Below are positions 8,493 through 16,050 of a DNA stretch of 58,945 nucleotides, piece by piece. Below the pieces are notes generated by a model. That model worked only from the letters and a program-made list of their open reading frames with translations, made no database searches and was not told where the DNA came from. The stretch spans positions 1-58,945 of the forward strand of contig NZ_NFMA01000018.1 in assembly GCF_002161175.1 (NCBI RefSeq), given 5' to 3'. Source of the stretch: Flavonifractor sp. An100. GTDB lineage: Bacteria; Bacillota; Clostridia; Oscillospirales; Oscillospiraceae. Position numbers and translations under genes: made by a program. Each line of letters opens with the position of its first letter. The first letter of the stretch is position 1.

Positions 8493-9611
8493 TCAGTTGT
8501 TGATGTAAATATAGCCGTCCATGATCCTTCGCGCGGTTCGGATAATGCCGGCCTTTTTCACCTTGTCTCCCTCCAGCTCCACCTGCACCGCTGTAACGCC
8601 ACTGGCATGGCCCAGAAAAATTGCCTTTTTGCCGGCAGTCCCGGCAACGATATCTGATATAATGGTACCCTCCATACACGCGGCAGCTCCTGTAGCCGTT
8701 GCCACGGTCAGGGGAATTGCCTTGTGGATCATTCCCAGCGAAACTGCACGAACGCAAAGATCCATATCCTCCTTCTGGGTCCAGTTCCCGCTCATGTTAC
8801 GGTAGCTGCGGGGAGAAGAAAGGATGCTTACCTTCGGAATCGATGTGGATATGTTCTTTGCGGTTTTCCAATCGGATACGAATCCCAGTTTTTCCGCAGC
8901 CATACCCCGGATCGCTTCAATGTGCTCCATGAGTTTTGCGTTGTCGTTTAATTCCGTCAGTTCTGTCCCCTCCAGGCCCAAATCCGCGGCGCGGAGAAGA
9001 ACCACAGGGTTCGCGCAATCAATGATGGTGACCTCAATGGGGTCATAGTTCGGGATCAGGAGTGGTTCTTTCCGCAAACCCGTTGGAAACAGCTTCCCTG
9101 TCTTGGACCCTCCCGGATTGAGAAAAAACATTTCGATGGGCGCTCCGGTGCCCGGGACCCCTTCGATTTGGGTTTCCCCCTGAAAAACCGCTCGCCCATT
9201 TTTCACCTGGACATGCTCTTCAATCAGTTTTCCCGTGTTCGTATTGTAAATCCGCACCACAGTTTTGGGTTCCACGGCGGGAACAAGCCCTTCATCAATG
9301 GCATATGGACCAACTGCGGCTGCAATGTTGCCGCAGTTGGCGCTGTTATCCACATTCGGGATCAAAATATCGACCTGAAAGAAATTGTAATCAATGTCGG
9401 CGTCTGGACGGCTGGAAGGGGAAATGACAGCGATTTTGCTCGTAGAGCTGGTAGCGCCACCAATCCCGTCAATCTGCTTTACATCAGGGGACCCCATGAC
9501 ACGGAGAAAAATTTCGGGCCACCGGGATCTCTCCGCAGGAAGATCCTTTTCATGGAAAAAAATCGCTTTGCTTGTTCCTCCGCGCATGTATACACAGGGA
9601 TATCGTTCCAT
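8493..9611 (-). CDS. prpF: PrpF-family isomerase (methylitaconate/aconitate type)
   Basis: Member of the PrpF family, cofactor-free isomerases that shift C=C bonds in aconitate, methylitaconate or oxalomesaconate. The 372-residue protein has the N-terminal YMRGGTSKAIFFHE motif, DGIGGATSSTSKIAV, and NVDNSANCGNIAAAVGPYAI in the first lobe, with the second lobe carrying the TGAAACMEG and FLGHASGVTAVQVE segments. It is the first gene of the minus-strand operon and is divergent from a LysR regulator. With the hydratase pair downstream it parallels methylitaconate isomerase plus dimethylmaleate hydratase of nicotinate fermenters. Only a weak AAGG precedes the ATG. Confidence 0.85.
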   Translation of the reverse strand: MERYPCVYMRGGTSKAIFFHEKDLPAERSRWPEIFLRVMGSPDVKQIDGIGGATSSTSKIAVISPSSRPDADIDYNFFQVDILIPNVDNSANCGNIAAAVGPYAIDEGLVPAVEPKTVVRIYNTNTGKLIEEHVQVKNGRAVFQGETQIEGVPGTGAPIEMFFLNPGGSKTGKLFPTGLRKEPLLIPNYDPIEVTIIDCANPVVLLRAADLGLEGTELTELNDNAKLMEHIEAIRGMAAEKLGFVSDWKTAKNISTSIPKVSILSSPRSYRNMSGNWTQKEDMDLCVRAVSLGMIHKAIPLTVATATGAAACMEGTIISDIVAGTAGKKAIFLGHASGVTAVQVELEGDKVKKAGIIRTARRIMDGYIYINN

Positions 9612-9643
9612 CTATGACACAACCTTGTAAAAAATTTACTAAT

Positions 9644-9656
9644 TATTGCTAAAGCA
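9644..9656. promoter_or_regulatory. Candidate LysR operator between prpF and lysR
   Basis: TATTGCTAAAGCA fits the T-N11-A LysR-type consensus and contains the inverted repeat TTGCT-AA-AGCAA. It is in the short divergent region. A near copy (TATTGCAGCAATA) precedes tctC, which suggests one regulator for both operons. Confidence 0.5.
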
Positions 9657-9738
9657 AGGGGACGTGCTTTGACGAAAAAAATATGTTATACTGTTTTCAA
9701 CTGCCATAATCTTTAGGAATGAGCTGAGGGAACTTAAA

Positions 9739-10608
9739 ATGGACGAGAAAGATATCGATACGATTTTAACTTTGGCGGAGATGCAGAATCTGACACGAGC
9801 GGCGGAGCGCCTTTACCTGACACAACCCGCCCTCACGAAGCGGATTCAGCATCTGGAAGATGACCTGGGAGCTCCCCTGCTGTATCGCACCCCGAAAGGC
9901 ATTATTTTCACCCCCGAGGGAGAAACTGTGGTGGAGTACGCGAAAGCCTTGTCCGTCACCATGCGAAAGATGCGCGAACACATCAGTACAGAACACGGGA
10001 ATCGATATGGCCCGCTGCATTTGGGCTGTGCAACCCAGTATGCACACTATCGTCTGCCACGGATCTTAAATGGTTTTTTAGAGAAGTATCCGCAGATCAA
10101 CGTGGACGTAGTGGCAGACCGAAGCATAAACATTCAACGGGAGATGAATCGGAATTCTTTTTCGGTTGCCATTATCCGCGGTGATTTTGAATGGAATGGC
10201 TGCAAAAAGATGATTTCCAGTGAAAGCTACTACCTTGTCTGCAAGCATGAGACGAGCAACGATCAACTGCGGAATATTCTCTATATCCATCAAAAAATTG
10301 ACAATTTAGGGCAGGAGCTAGCAGATGAGTGGGTTAGAAACAATCTCTCCTTTGAACCCAGATCACGGGTGGAATCAAACAGCATTGAAGTTTGCCTGTC
10401 CATGGTGAACCAAGGAATTGGCTGGGCTATCCTGCCGGGCATATGTTTAGAGCGATTTTCCGGGTACAAGATACCGATTTATTCAAAGGAGGGAGCACCC
10501 ATTGTGCGCAACACATACCTTTGCTATAAAAAATCTGAACTGGTGCTGCCCCAAGTGAAAAAATTTGTGGAGCATATTGAGATGTCTGAATGGACCGATG
10601 GGTGTTAA
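9739..10608 (+). CDS. LysR-family transcriptional regulator
   Basis: DNA-binding regulator of 289 residues. The winged helix-turn-helix is at residues ~1-60 (LAEMQNLTRAAERLYLTQPALTKRIQ as two overlapping parts), followed by a linker helix and a two-lobed effector domain with the typical GWAILPGICL segment near residue 230. It is transcribed away from the prpF operon, and its stop overlaps the convergent tctA stop by four bases. A TATACT -10-like hexamer lies about 50 bases upstream of the ATG but without a good -35, as expected for an activator-dependent or autoregulated promoter. It likely senses the dicarboxylate or tricarboxylate handled by the flanking genes. Confidence 0.88.
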   Translation: MDEKDIDTILTLAEMQNLTRAAERLYLTQPALTKRIQHLEDDLGAPLLYRTPKGIIFTPEGETVVEYAKALSVTMRKMREHISTEHGNRYGPLHLGCATQYAHYRLPRILNGFLEKYPQINVDVVADRSINIQREMNRNSFSVAIIRGDFEWNGCKKMISSESYYLVCKHETSNDQLRNILYIHQKIDNLGQELADEWVRNNLSFEPRSRVESNSIEVCLSMVNQGIGWAILPGICLERFSGYKIPIYSKEGAPIVRNTYLCYKKSELVLPQVKKFVEHIEMSEWTDGC

Positions 10609-12092
10609 GCGTTTTCTGCTTTGTGGTCGCGAACCATTTTGATAAACGCATAGGTGTACATGATAACCACAATGGCAAGGATTCCCAGCGTGATGGGGCG
10701 GCTGAAGAACTCACCCACACTATCGGCCATTTGCATGCCGCGACGGAACTGGCGCTCTAAGATGGGGCCAAGTACCAGGCCCAGAATGAGCGCGGGAATG
10801 TTGAAATGGTATTTTTTCAGGAAATAGCCCAGCACACTCCCTGCCAGCATCACATATACGCTTGTCATACTGTTGCGGCTGGCATAGCATCCCGTAAACG
10901 CTAAAGCGAGGATAAACGTTCCAAGCATCCAATAGGGCATGCTTAAGATACGCGCAAACCCCTTTGCCATGATCAACGAGACGAATACCATCAAAATGTT
11001 GGCTAAGAACATGGAGCAGAAGGTAGCGCCCAAATACTCAGGCTGGGCTTTCAACAGCATGGGGCCAAGCTGAACGCCCTGAATGGTCAGGGCTGCCATC
11101 ATCATGGCCGCAGCATTGCTGCCCGGAATTCCCATGGAGAGCATGGGGACCATGGCGCCGCCCGTGGCAGCATTGTTTGCGGTTTCGCATGCAGCCACAC
11201 CGTGGGGGTCTCCGGTCCCAAGCAGTTCCGGATGCTTGCTGAATTTGCTTTCGACTGTATAGGCCAGCCACCCGGAAATGTTGCTGCCGGCTCCGGGCAA
11301 TATCCCGACAAAGGTTCCAATCAGCGCGGAACGTATGATTGTGCCCTTCATCTCGATGAAATCCCGCACCGGGGCTAATTTGGTCAACTTGGCCCCCTTG
11401 GTTTGGTAGGCGCTGCGATCGGATGGGGATACGATCTCGTTATAGACTTCCACAGCGGCAAACATGCCCAGCATAAAGGGCAGAGAATCCATCCCGTCCA
11501 GCAGCCAGTCCTGCCCAAACGTAAATCTGGGAACGGAAGAAAAATTGTCCATCCCAATCGTGGCGAGAAACAGTCCCAGCAGAGCAGAGGAAAAGGTATT
11601 GAGCATATGCTTTTGATCCAGAAAGACCAGCACACTCAGGCCCAGCAAGGCGACGGCGAACTGCTCTGCCGCGCTGAACTTAATGGCCAGATCCATCATT
11701 GGCTGAGTGAGGAAAAACATAAACAGAGCGGAAATTATGCCGCCGATCGCGGAACAAACAAGAGAGATCGTCAGCGCGCGGCCAGCTTCCCCTCGCGCGG
11801 CCATTGGATAACCGTCCAGGACGGTGGCCGCACTGGATGGCGTCCCCGGTATTTTAAACAGAATTGCGGTAACGCTTCCTCCCGTAATGGCTGCGCAGTA
11901 TACGGTAGCTAGGAAGGCGATGGCGACGACCGGGTCCATCACATAGGTAAAACTGACGCAAAGAACGATTGCCATCGTGGAACTCACACCTGGCAGCGCT
12001 CCGAAAATAACACCAATTATGGTACCAAATAGGATCCAAAGCATTGTCACCGGTTCTAGGATTGCCTGTAGGCCCAAAATCAACAAATCCAT
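10605..12092 (-). CDS. tctA: Tripartite tricarboxylate transporter, large permease TctA
   Basis: Polytopic membrane subunit (495 residues, about 12 hydrophobic segments) of a TctCBA secondary transporter that takes up carboxylates delivered by TctC. It shows the family signature IFGALPGVSSTMAIVL near the N-terminus, FKIPGTPSSAATVLDGYPMA, the second copy GILPGAGSNISGWLAY and MGIPGSNAAAMMMAAL. AAAGGAG precedes the ATG. It is last in the tctC-tctB-tctA operon, convergent with lysR. Proximity to the PrpF/hydratase operon suggests that the transported acid feeds that pathway. Confidence 0.92.
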   Translation of the reverse strand: MDLLILGLQAILEPVTMLWILFGTIIGVIFGALPGVSSTMAIVLCVSFTYVMDPVVAIAFLATVYCAAITGGSVTAILFKIPGTPSSAATVLDGYPMAARGEAGRALTISLVCSAIGGIISALFMFFLTQPMMDLAIKFSAAEQFAVALLGLSVLVFLDQKHMLNTFSSALLGLFLATIGMDNFSSVPRFTFGQDWLLDGMDSLPFMLGMFAAVEVYNEIVSPSDRSAYQTKGAKLTKLAPVRDFIEMKGTIIRSALIGTFVGILPGAGSNISGWLAYTVESKFSKHPELLGTGDPHGVAACETANNAATGGAMVPMLSMGIPGSNAAAMMMAALTIQGVQLGPMLLKAQPEYLGATFCSMFLANILMVFVSLIMAKGFARILSMPYWMLGTFILALAFTGCYASRNSMTSVYVMLAGSVLGYFLKKYHFNIPALILGLVLGPILERQFRRGMQMADSVGEFFSRPITLGILAIVVIMYTYAFIKMVRDHKAENA

Positions 12093-12116
12093 ACGACCAT
12101 TCTCCTTTCGGCTGCG

Positions 12117-12617
12117 TCAAATCAGATTTTCTAAAAACAGTGCAACACTGTAAAGAACGCCCGTGCCTCTTGGAAGTCGGAAATTGAGTCCCCAGACAAA
12201 GACCATAAACAGCGGCAGAGAAGAACACGCACCTGCGGCAATTAGCTGCAGAGGTTTTTTTGCGCCCAACAGCCAAGAGGCAGCTATGCCAAACAGGAAC
12301 GTGGACAGCAGGAAGCCGGCGACTGGAAGAAGCATCACATAAAGCAGGCAGCACAGGAAAGCCAGCGCCAACCGCTGATTTCCCTTGATCTTCAGGCAGC
12401 CTCGGAGACCTTGCAAATCCTCTTGCCGTTTTTCGGGGGGAATTTCTTTCCAGGCCCGTATCACCTTGATCAAAAGCAATATTACCGCTATGGACAAAAT
12501 GACCATTGGATAGTAACGAGCCCCTATATAATCGTTCCACACTTCGATCTGGAAGGAGTCCACCCAGAATACAAGCAGTGCGATCAACAGAAACAGGTTA
12601 AAAATAAACTCTCCCAC
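12117..12617 (-). CDS. tctB: Tripartite tricarboxylate transporter, small permease TctB
   Basis: Small membrane subunit of the TctCBA carrier, with four predicted hydrophobic segments (FIFNLFLLIALLVFW; YYPMVILSIAVILLLI; a paired block around LALAFLCCLLYVMLLPVAGF; and an AAGACSSLPLFMVFVWG segment). I place the start at a GTG with GGGGGTG six bases upstream, giving 166 residues that begin VGEFIFNLF; the frame is open a further 18 codons upstream with only TTG/GTG starts. It is 100 bases after tctC and 24 bases before tctA. Confidence 0.78.
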   Translation of the reverse strand: MGEFIFNLFLLIALLVFWVDSFQIEVWNDYIGARYYPMVILSIAVILLLIKVIRAWKEIPPEKRQEDLQGLRGCLKIKGNQRLALAFLCCLLYVMLLPVAGFLLSTFLFGIAASWLLGAKKPLQLIAAGACSSLPLFMVFVWGLNFRLPRGTGVLYSVALFLENLI

Positions 12618-12719
12618 TGTATGCACCCCCAACACATTGTTTGAAAAAGTAAATGATAACCCCGACAACAAATAAATGCAGCCGGGGTATTATAATTTGA
12701 CAGCTAGTAAATTATGGAA

Positions 12720-13730
12720 TTATTTTTCCGCGAGCAGTTCTTTTCCCATGTCGTAGAACGTAGTCAGAATCGCGGCTGTTTCGGCTTGATCCCAGAGATA
12801 TTCATTTACAAAACCGTTGTTGGTCAGCCATTCCGCCCACTCTGGATTCTGGCAGGCACGGTGTACGGCGGCCTCAAAGGCGTCAATCGCCTCTTGAGGG
12901 GTTCCCTCCAGGCAGGTAAAGACACGCGAATAACCCAGCTCTATCTCCGCCCCCACCTCGGCGCTGCAGGGCACGTCTTCCACGATGGGATTGCGCTCAT
13001 TGGACAAAAATACAATGGGAACGACATCGCCGGATTCCACATAGGCGCTGGTTTCCGCCCAAGTGGCAAGCAGCAGGTCGGTTTCGCCGGCAATGGTAGA
13101 AATCAGCGCTTCATCCGCGCTTCCGGTGACCCACTTGAACTGCACTCCTGCGCCCTCTTCAAATAGAGTAGAAAGAATGCCGGAGTTTCCGGTGGGAGCA
13201 TCAATGGCGATGGAAACGACTCCCGGATTGGCCTTAGCATAAGCGACCAGTTCATCCAGATTGGAGAAGGGCGCCGAAGGGCTGGCAAAGATGACGCCTT
13301 CCGCCTGCACACAGCCGGAAACAGCCACTAATTCCTCCCAAAGATTTACCTCAAAGCTTCCGGCAGCCGCAGACAGAATGGCCGTTGGCGCGGTAAACTG
13401 GAAGTAGTATCCGTCTCTGGGCGTTTCATTATAGCTATACGTGTATCCGGTCACGCCGCTGCCGCCGCTGCGGCAGTCGATAATGATGGATGTGCCAAGT
13501 TCCTCTTCCAAATAGGGCTGTAAGGCTCGAAGCGTTACATCTAGGCCGCCGCCTGCAGCGGCGGGCACCATGATCTCGATCGGCCTGTCCCAGGTAAAAG
13601 CGGCCTGCTCGGATTGTGCTCCGCTCTCACCGGATTGACTGGCCGAGGTGGATGCTTGATTCCCACAGGCAGGCAAAGACAGCAGAAGAGCCAGAGCACA
13701 CGCGGCTGCAAGTATGGATTTCTTTTTCAT
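12720..13730 (-). CDS. tctC: Tripartite tricarboxylate transporter substrate-binding lipoprotein TctC
   Basis: Extracytoplasmic solute receptor, anchored as a lipoprotein: signal peptide MKKKSILAAACALALLLS then lipobox LPAC (Cys at residue 22), then a Ser/Gly-rich linker. The mature domain opens RPIEIMVPAAAGGGLDVT, the TctC loop that closes over carboxylate ligands, and has the PRDGYYFQFTAPT and NSGILSTLFEEGAG segments. 336 residues is standard. AAAGGAGG lies before the ATG. It heads the operon and is preceded by a plausible sigma-A promoter and a LysR-type palindrome. Confidence 0.93.
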   Translation of the reverse strand: MKKKSILAAACALALLLSLPACGNQASTSASQSGESGAQSEQAAFTWDRPIEIMVPAAAGGGLDVTLRALQPYLEEELGTSIIIDCRSGGSGVTGYTYSYNETPRDGYYFQFTAPTAILSAAAGSFEVNLWEELVAVSGCVQAEGVIFASPSAPFSNLDELVAYAKANPGVVSIAIDAPTGNSGILSTLFEEGAGVQFKWVTGSADEALISTIAGETDLLLATWAETSAYVESGDVVPIVFLSNERNPIVEDVPCSAEVGAEIELGYSRVFTCLEGTPQEAIDAFEAAVHRACQNPEWAEWLTNNGFVNEYLWDQAETAAILTTFYDMGKELLAEK

Positions 13731-13795
13731 ACAGATCCTCCTTTGTGCATTTTATCTGAAATCGCCTTCAGTCTGATGCTTGATTTCGTGTTTCT

Positions 13796-13824
13796 ATCTT
13801 ACCCCACGTGTGCTATAAAGTAAA
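13796..13824 (-). promoter_or_regulatory. Candidate promoter of the tctCBA operon
   Basis: On the minus strand TTTACT, a 17-base spacer and TAAGAT are followed by about 60 bases of leader to tctC. The -35 is weak, in keeping with a promoter that needs an activator. Confidence 0.5.
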
Positions 13825-13836
13825 ATTACTGTTGTT

Positions 13837-13849
13837 TATTGCAGCAATA
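13837..13849. promoter_or_regulatory. Candidate LysR operator upstream of tctC
   Basis: TATTGCAGCAATA is a perfect palindrome with T-N11-A form, part of TTATTGC-A-GCAATAA. It is centred about 53 bases before the inferred tctC start site, a usual LysR activation position, and resembles the site in the prpF-lysR gap. Confidence 0.55.
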
Positions 13850-14337
13850 AGTATTTTTCATATCCGGGGAGCGCCCTCCTGGGATATGAAGAAACGGAAT
13901 GACCATCTCCTTTTCCCGCATGAAGCGGGGACAAAAAGGGACATGGCCTGCAAATCTCCTATGGAATGAAGCTGGGACGCATCATTCAAAGGGGAGACGG
14001 CAAACCATGTCTAAAAAATTATCAGCGAAACGAGAACGTGATCGGGGGGCTGGAAAGCCTGCCGGCGGAGAAAATCCCAGCACGGAGGTGCAGCCACGCC
14101 GTTCTGGAGGGCTGTGGCGGCGAAGGTGTGCCGCCGCAGCCGCTTCGATTCCAAAGCCGCCAACCAGAGAGGCGATCAGCATAACGCCGGTGGGCCCATC
14201 GTGCTGAGAACTGCCGGCCAACAATTCAGACAGGGACTCAAATCCGCCGCCGAGCTCAACACGGTCCAGCAAGCCGCCGCTTGTAATGAAGATAACGAAC
14301 CTATTGGCCTGAGAAGCGATACCCTTTGGGATGGCCT
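13850..14337. other. Decayed region without an intact gene
   Basis: About 490 bases with only short overlapping frames on both strands. A minus-strand stretch (13982-14341) gives hydrophobic patches such as ANRFVIFITSGGLL and GVMLIASLVGGFGIEAAAAA that look like membrane-protein debris, joined to the malic enzyme remnant by an apparent deletion. I cannot name its source. A TCATATCC/GGATATGA stem lies at 13858-13890. Confidence 0.4.
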
Positions 14338-14665
14338 TCATAAGACCCCAATAGCGGTCCCGTGCCGGTCATCGCGGAAAACGGAAATATCACACAGCTG
14401 CTGCAAACGGACTTCAGTTTTAAAGCAGCGGAGAGCGGCAATGTCCTCCAGGTTGATCCCCCCAAAGGAGCCTGAAATGCTATACCGTCTGGACAAATTC
14501 ATCCACACCCTTGGTGTTGATGCCAAGCGGGGTGGCATTGACTCCGCCGAATGCTTTGAAGAGGACGCACGTGCCTTCCATCACCGGCATGCCGGCCCCG
14601 GAGCCAATATCTCCCAGCCCCGGCACGCCTCCAGAGCCTTTTTCGGCGGACCCTTGACCTCAGAG
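14338..14665 (-). pseudogene. Malic enzyme remnant (frameshifted)
   Basis: On the minus strand, one frame reads GLGDIGSGAGMPVMEGTCVL then FKAFGGVNATPLGINTKGVD up to EFVQTV. After a frame change the similarity goes on with SISGSFGGINLEDIAALRCF, VRLQQLCDISVF and DDRHGTAIGVL. This matches the middle of NAD(P)-malic enzymes (LGDIG, GINLEDI, HDDQHGTA motifs), which convert malate to pyruvate and CO2. Both ends are missing and the two parts are out of frame, so it is a dead fragment of about 105 codons. Confidence 0.7.
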
Positions 14666-14769
14666 GGGGACTAGGGAAGTGGGGTATACAGGACCGAACC
14701 TGGGAAAATTGGCTGTTTTGCGTGGGAGCTTTGTGTTATACTGTGACCAACAGGGAAAGGAGGAGGTTT

Positions 14770-15903
14770 ATGAAGAATATCAGTCTTCTCATCAAGCCTG
14801 CGTCCAGCGTATGCAATATGCGCTGCCGGTACTGCTTTTACGCGGATGAGGCGGCCAACCGGGAGCAGGCGTCTGCGGGGATGATGACGAAGCAGACGGC
14901 GGAAACCTTGATTCGCCAGGCCTTTGAAACGGTGGAGGAACATGGAAGCGTCGGCTTTACGTTTCAGGGCGGGGAGCCCACCATGGCAGGCCTGGATTAT
15001 TTCAGATATTTTGTTGAAACAGCGGCTAGAATGAAGAGGAGCGGGGTGAAGGTCCAATACTCCATCCAGACCAACGCCCTGAACCTGGACGAGAGCTGGG
15101 CGGAATTTTTTGCCGCTCATCAATTCCTGGTGGGCGTCTCTCTGGACGGGGAAAAAACGATCCACAATCAGTTGCGGCTGGACGCCGCCGGCAAAGATAC
15201 CTGGAACCGGGTCACAAAAAACCTGTCCATGCTCCAGAAAAAGGGGGTGGAGGTAAATGTGCTGTGTGTGGTCACCAGCCAAAGCGCGAAACACGGGGCG
15301 AAGATCTACAATAACCTGAAAAAGCTGGGCATGCGGTATTTGCAGTTCATCCCCTGTCTGGACCCGCTGGAAAAAGAGCGGGGCGAAATGCCCTACAGCC
15401 TGACGCCGGAGGCCTACGGAAAATTTTTGTGTACGACATTTGATGAGTGGTACCGGGATCTGGAGCGGGGCGATTATACCAGCATCCGGCTATTCGATGA
15501 CTATGTACATCTGGCCATGGGGCTGCCGGCCAGCACCTGCGCCACGAGCGGCACCTGCGGCTCCTATTTTGTAGTGGAAGGGGACGGAGCCCTGTTTCCC
15601 TGTGATTTCTACTGTCTGGATCAGTGGAAGATGGGGATGATTGGGGAACGCTCGCTGGAGGAGTTGGCCAAGGGAGAAATTGCCGCTCAGTTTCAAAAGG
15701 AGAGCCTGGTACACCCGGCTGAATGTGAAGAATGTCCCTGGCGGTCATTGTGCAATGGGGGCTGCAAGCGGGACCGCTACTGGGACGAGACCGGAGTTCA
15801 CAACTACTTCTGTCCGGCCTTCCGTCAGTTTTTTGCCTACGCCGGAGAGAGGCTCCGGCGGGTGGCCATGGCCAGCCGCAACGGATATCTGCGCTCCCGG
15901 TGA
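14770..15903 (+). CDS. Radical SAM SPASM protein, anaerobic sulfatase-maturase type
   Basis: Radical SAM enzyme that uses a [4Fe-4S] cluster to generate a 5'-deoxyadenosyl radical; family members oxidise a Cys or Ser of anaerobic sulfatases to formylglycine. The 377-residue protein has the cluster motif CNMRCRYC (residues 16-23), the GFTFQGGEPT SAM-binding stretch, QTNALNLDESW, and a C-terminal SPASM domain rich in cysteines (TCGSYFVVEGDGALFPCDFY; then CEECPWRSLCNGGCKRD) for two auxiliary clusters. AGGAGG is ideally placed before the ATG. No sulfatase is visible in the window, so the substrate lies elsewhere or is another peptide. A TATACT -10 lies about 35 bases upstream. Confidence 0.88.
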   Translation: MKNISLLIKPASSVCNMRCRYCFYADEAANREQASAGMMTKQTAETLIRQAFETVEEHGSVGFTFQGGEPTMAGLDYFRYFVETAARMKRSGVKVQYSIQTNALNLDESWAEFFAAHQFLVGVSLDGEKTIHNQLRLDAAGKDTWNRVTKNLSMLQKKGVEVNVLCVVTSQSAKHGAKIYNNLKKLGMRYLQFIPCLDPLEKERGEMPYSLTPEAYGKFLCTTFDEWYRDLERGDYTSIRLFDDYVHLAMGLPASTCATSGTCGSYFVVEGDGALFPCDFYCLDQWKMGMIGERSLEELAKGEIAAQFQKESLVHPAECEECPWRSLCNGGCKRDRYWDETGVHNYFCPAFRQFFAYAGERLRRVAMASRNGYLRSR

Positions 15904-15942
15904 GGCTCCGGCTTGGTTTTCCGGCGGAACAGATGACACAGA

Positions 15943-15990
15943 AACAGGCAGACCGGGCAACCCGAGAGGGGTTGCTCGGTCTGCCTGTTT
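15943..15990 (+). terminator. Terminator after the radical SAM gene
   Basis: Stem CAGGCAGACCGGGCAACCC with a near-perfect complement (one mismatch, short GAGAG loop) followed by TGTTT. Also positioned to stop minus-strand transcription from the phosphatase gene on the other side. Confidence 0.8.
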
Positions 15991-16050
15991 GATCAGTCCA
16001 TTTTGCAGCAGGTCCTTGTTTCGCCGATCCAGGCTTCACGAACACGGCTC

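Noticed and set aside
9669-9692. TTGACG/TATACT as a standard promoter for lysR
   Set aside because: Spacing is only 12 bases, too short for sigma-A; only the -10 hexamer may be real.
13899-14207. Plus-strand frame of 102 codons in the decayed region
   Set aside because: No ribosome site, no domain, composition like antisense debris.
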